This document shows, piece after piece, positions 63,115-64,000 of a stretch of DNA of 64,000 nt (positions are counted from its first letter, which is position 1; every line of letters starts with the position of its first letter). Below the pieces are notes generated by a model, which saw nothing but the letters and a program-made list of their open reading frames with translations, was not told the origin of the DNA and did no database searches. Made by a program: the position numbers and the translations under genes. Source of the DNA: Icerya purchasi (lineage: Eukaryota > Arthropoda > Insecta > Hemiptera > Monophlebidae); assembly GCA_039619475.1 (NCBI GenBank), contig CM077115.1, forward strand, positions 59,836,864-59,900,863, in the 5' to 3' direction.

Positions 63115-64000
63115 TGATGTTTAATTTGTTCTCACCCGGGCAACACACCTGTTCATTCTACCCTTCTTGGACAACCATCTTCATGGATGGTTCGAAGTCA
63201 GCTGCTGGGGCTGCTTTCATCATTTCTGTGCTTAGCTATTCTGAATCCAATTTCACCCTTTTTCCTCTATTTTCCTTGCCAAATCCATGCTGATTTTACA
63301 TTAAGTCATTTTTACATCCTCAACCAAAATTTTATATCTAACTTCTTCCTATTATTTGACTCCAAAAATATTTTATTAATTATCTCTTCTCTCTTTCCTA
63401 CAGCTTCCAATGATCCAATTATGCTTTACATTCGCTCCTTGGCATTCAACTTATGTGCGTCTCGTTCTATCCTAATTGATCTACTATCGATTCGCATCAT
63501 TGCGGAATTTCTGGCAACAAGTTGACTGACTCGTCGGCACGCTCGGCTGCAATCAGTGATCGGTTCATAAGTAGATTTTCTGCTCAAAGTACTTGCTCTC
63601 TTGTCGTTCCCAAACTGATTTCTGGACCAATTTCTATCCTTCCTCCTTTTCTAATCCCCATTTTTTCTACTTTCCAATAAAACTCTCTCCTTCCCTTTTC
63701 TACGGTTCAATCTCTTCTCTAACGTTATCCGGTTTATTATTTACTCTGTAGTTCGCCTTCGATTCAATCACTGCCCACTCCCAGCAACTTTTTTCCGTTT
63801 CTTTCTCATTCAGTCGCCTTTATATGGCATTGACCCTCCAGAATCAACTATACTTATGATACTAATCACGTCTTATTCAAATATCCCTTTATTTCCTCAG
63901 AACATGTGATCCTTTATTTCAATCGTCTGAGCCTTGGCCTTTCTACTCCTTATATATAGTATCCACACCATCCTTGCACTCCCCTCTTTGTTAGCCTCCT
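63115..64000 (+). mobile_element. Non-LTR retrotransposon RNase H domain, truncated by window end
   Basis: In shifting + strand frames it reads FMDGSKSAAGAAF (63183-63220), LFDSKN (63353-63370), SSLFPTASNDPIMLYIRSLA and HCGISGNKLTDSSARSAAIS (63500-63558). DGSK, DSK and HCGISGNxLxDxxAR are the RNase H catalytic-site contexts found at the C-terminus of I-, R1- and Jockey-group LINE polyproteins. One frameshift or more separates the pieces. The element may continue to the right. Confidence 0.75.

Noticed and set aside
63187..63525. 112-codon + strand open frame as an independent gene
   Set aside because: It is a frame piece of the LINE RNase H region. Neighbouring frames carry DGSK and HCGISGN.

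Overview
This is an AT-rich eukaryotic window with spliced genes, long introns and many decayed transposable elements. The element types (mariner, a DUF4817-type mariner relative, Jockey, R1-like and RTE non-LTR elements, hAT, Helitron) and the protein similarity of the main gene point to an arthropod, most likely an insect. The sequence alone does not settle the species.

The main gene is a class-1b (ATP8B-like) P4-ATPase, a phospholipid flippase, on the + strand. I could place 17 coding exons between 8521 and 49631. Their phases match at every junction and together they encode about 912 residues, from the third membrane segment to the C-terminus. They carry the PISL motif, the DKTGTLT phosphorylation site, KGAD, TGDKQET and GDGANDV, membrane segments to the end, and an ATP8B-type tail. 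The N-terminal third (first two membrane segments and actuator domain) was not found in 1-8520 and probably lies to the left of the window. The 3' end offers up to four C-termini, one of them a short exon followed 11 bp later by AATAAA.

A second, small gene is proposed on the - strand (58152-59697). Three exons with compatible phases encode an 80-residue protein with one predicted membrane segment. I do not recognise its family. Its first intron contains an 882-bp Helitron with intact ends and a fragment of the Helitron replicase.

The rest is introns and intergenic DNA holding transposon relics. From left to right: the 3' end of an internally deleted mariner (1-537); a 767-bp inverted-repeat element (1199-1965); a 77-bp RTE 3' end with a target-site duplication (2541-2617); a LINE tail (4250-4506); a Jockey relic (9605-11010); a minus-strand LINE (16845-17815); a DUF4817-type transposon with matching inverted repeats (18266-19230); an R1-like LINE (19690-21650); a near-perfect hairpin (24962-25119); a minus-strand RTE relic (39960-41050); a hAT-type MITE with an exact 8-bp target duplication (41075-41776); an RTE relic inserted in an older repeat (51650-52255); a hAT transposase relic (60160-62114); and a non-LTR RNase H domain (63115-64000). 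Several unnamed repeat families have two or more copies inside the window, which lets insertions and duplications be read directly.

No operon-like or defence-like system is visible. The most useful novelties are the small - strand gene, the alternative flippase C-termini, and the repeat families that build themselves from 26-bp tandem units and TA tracts.
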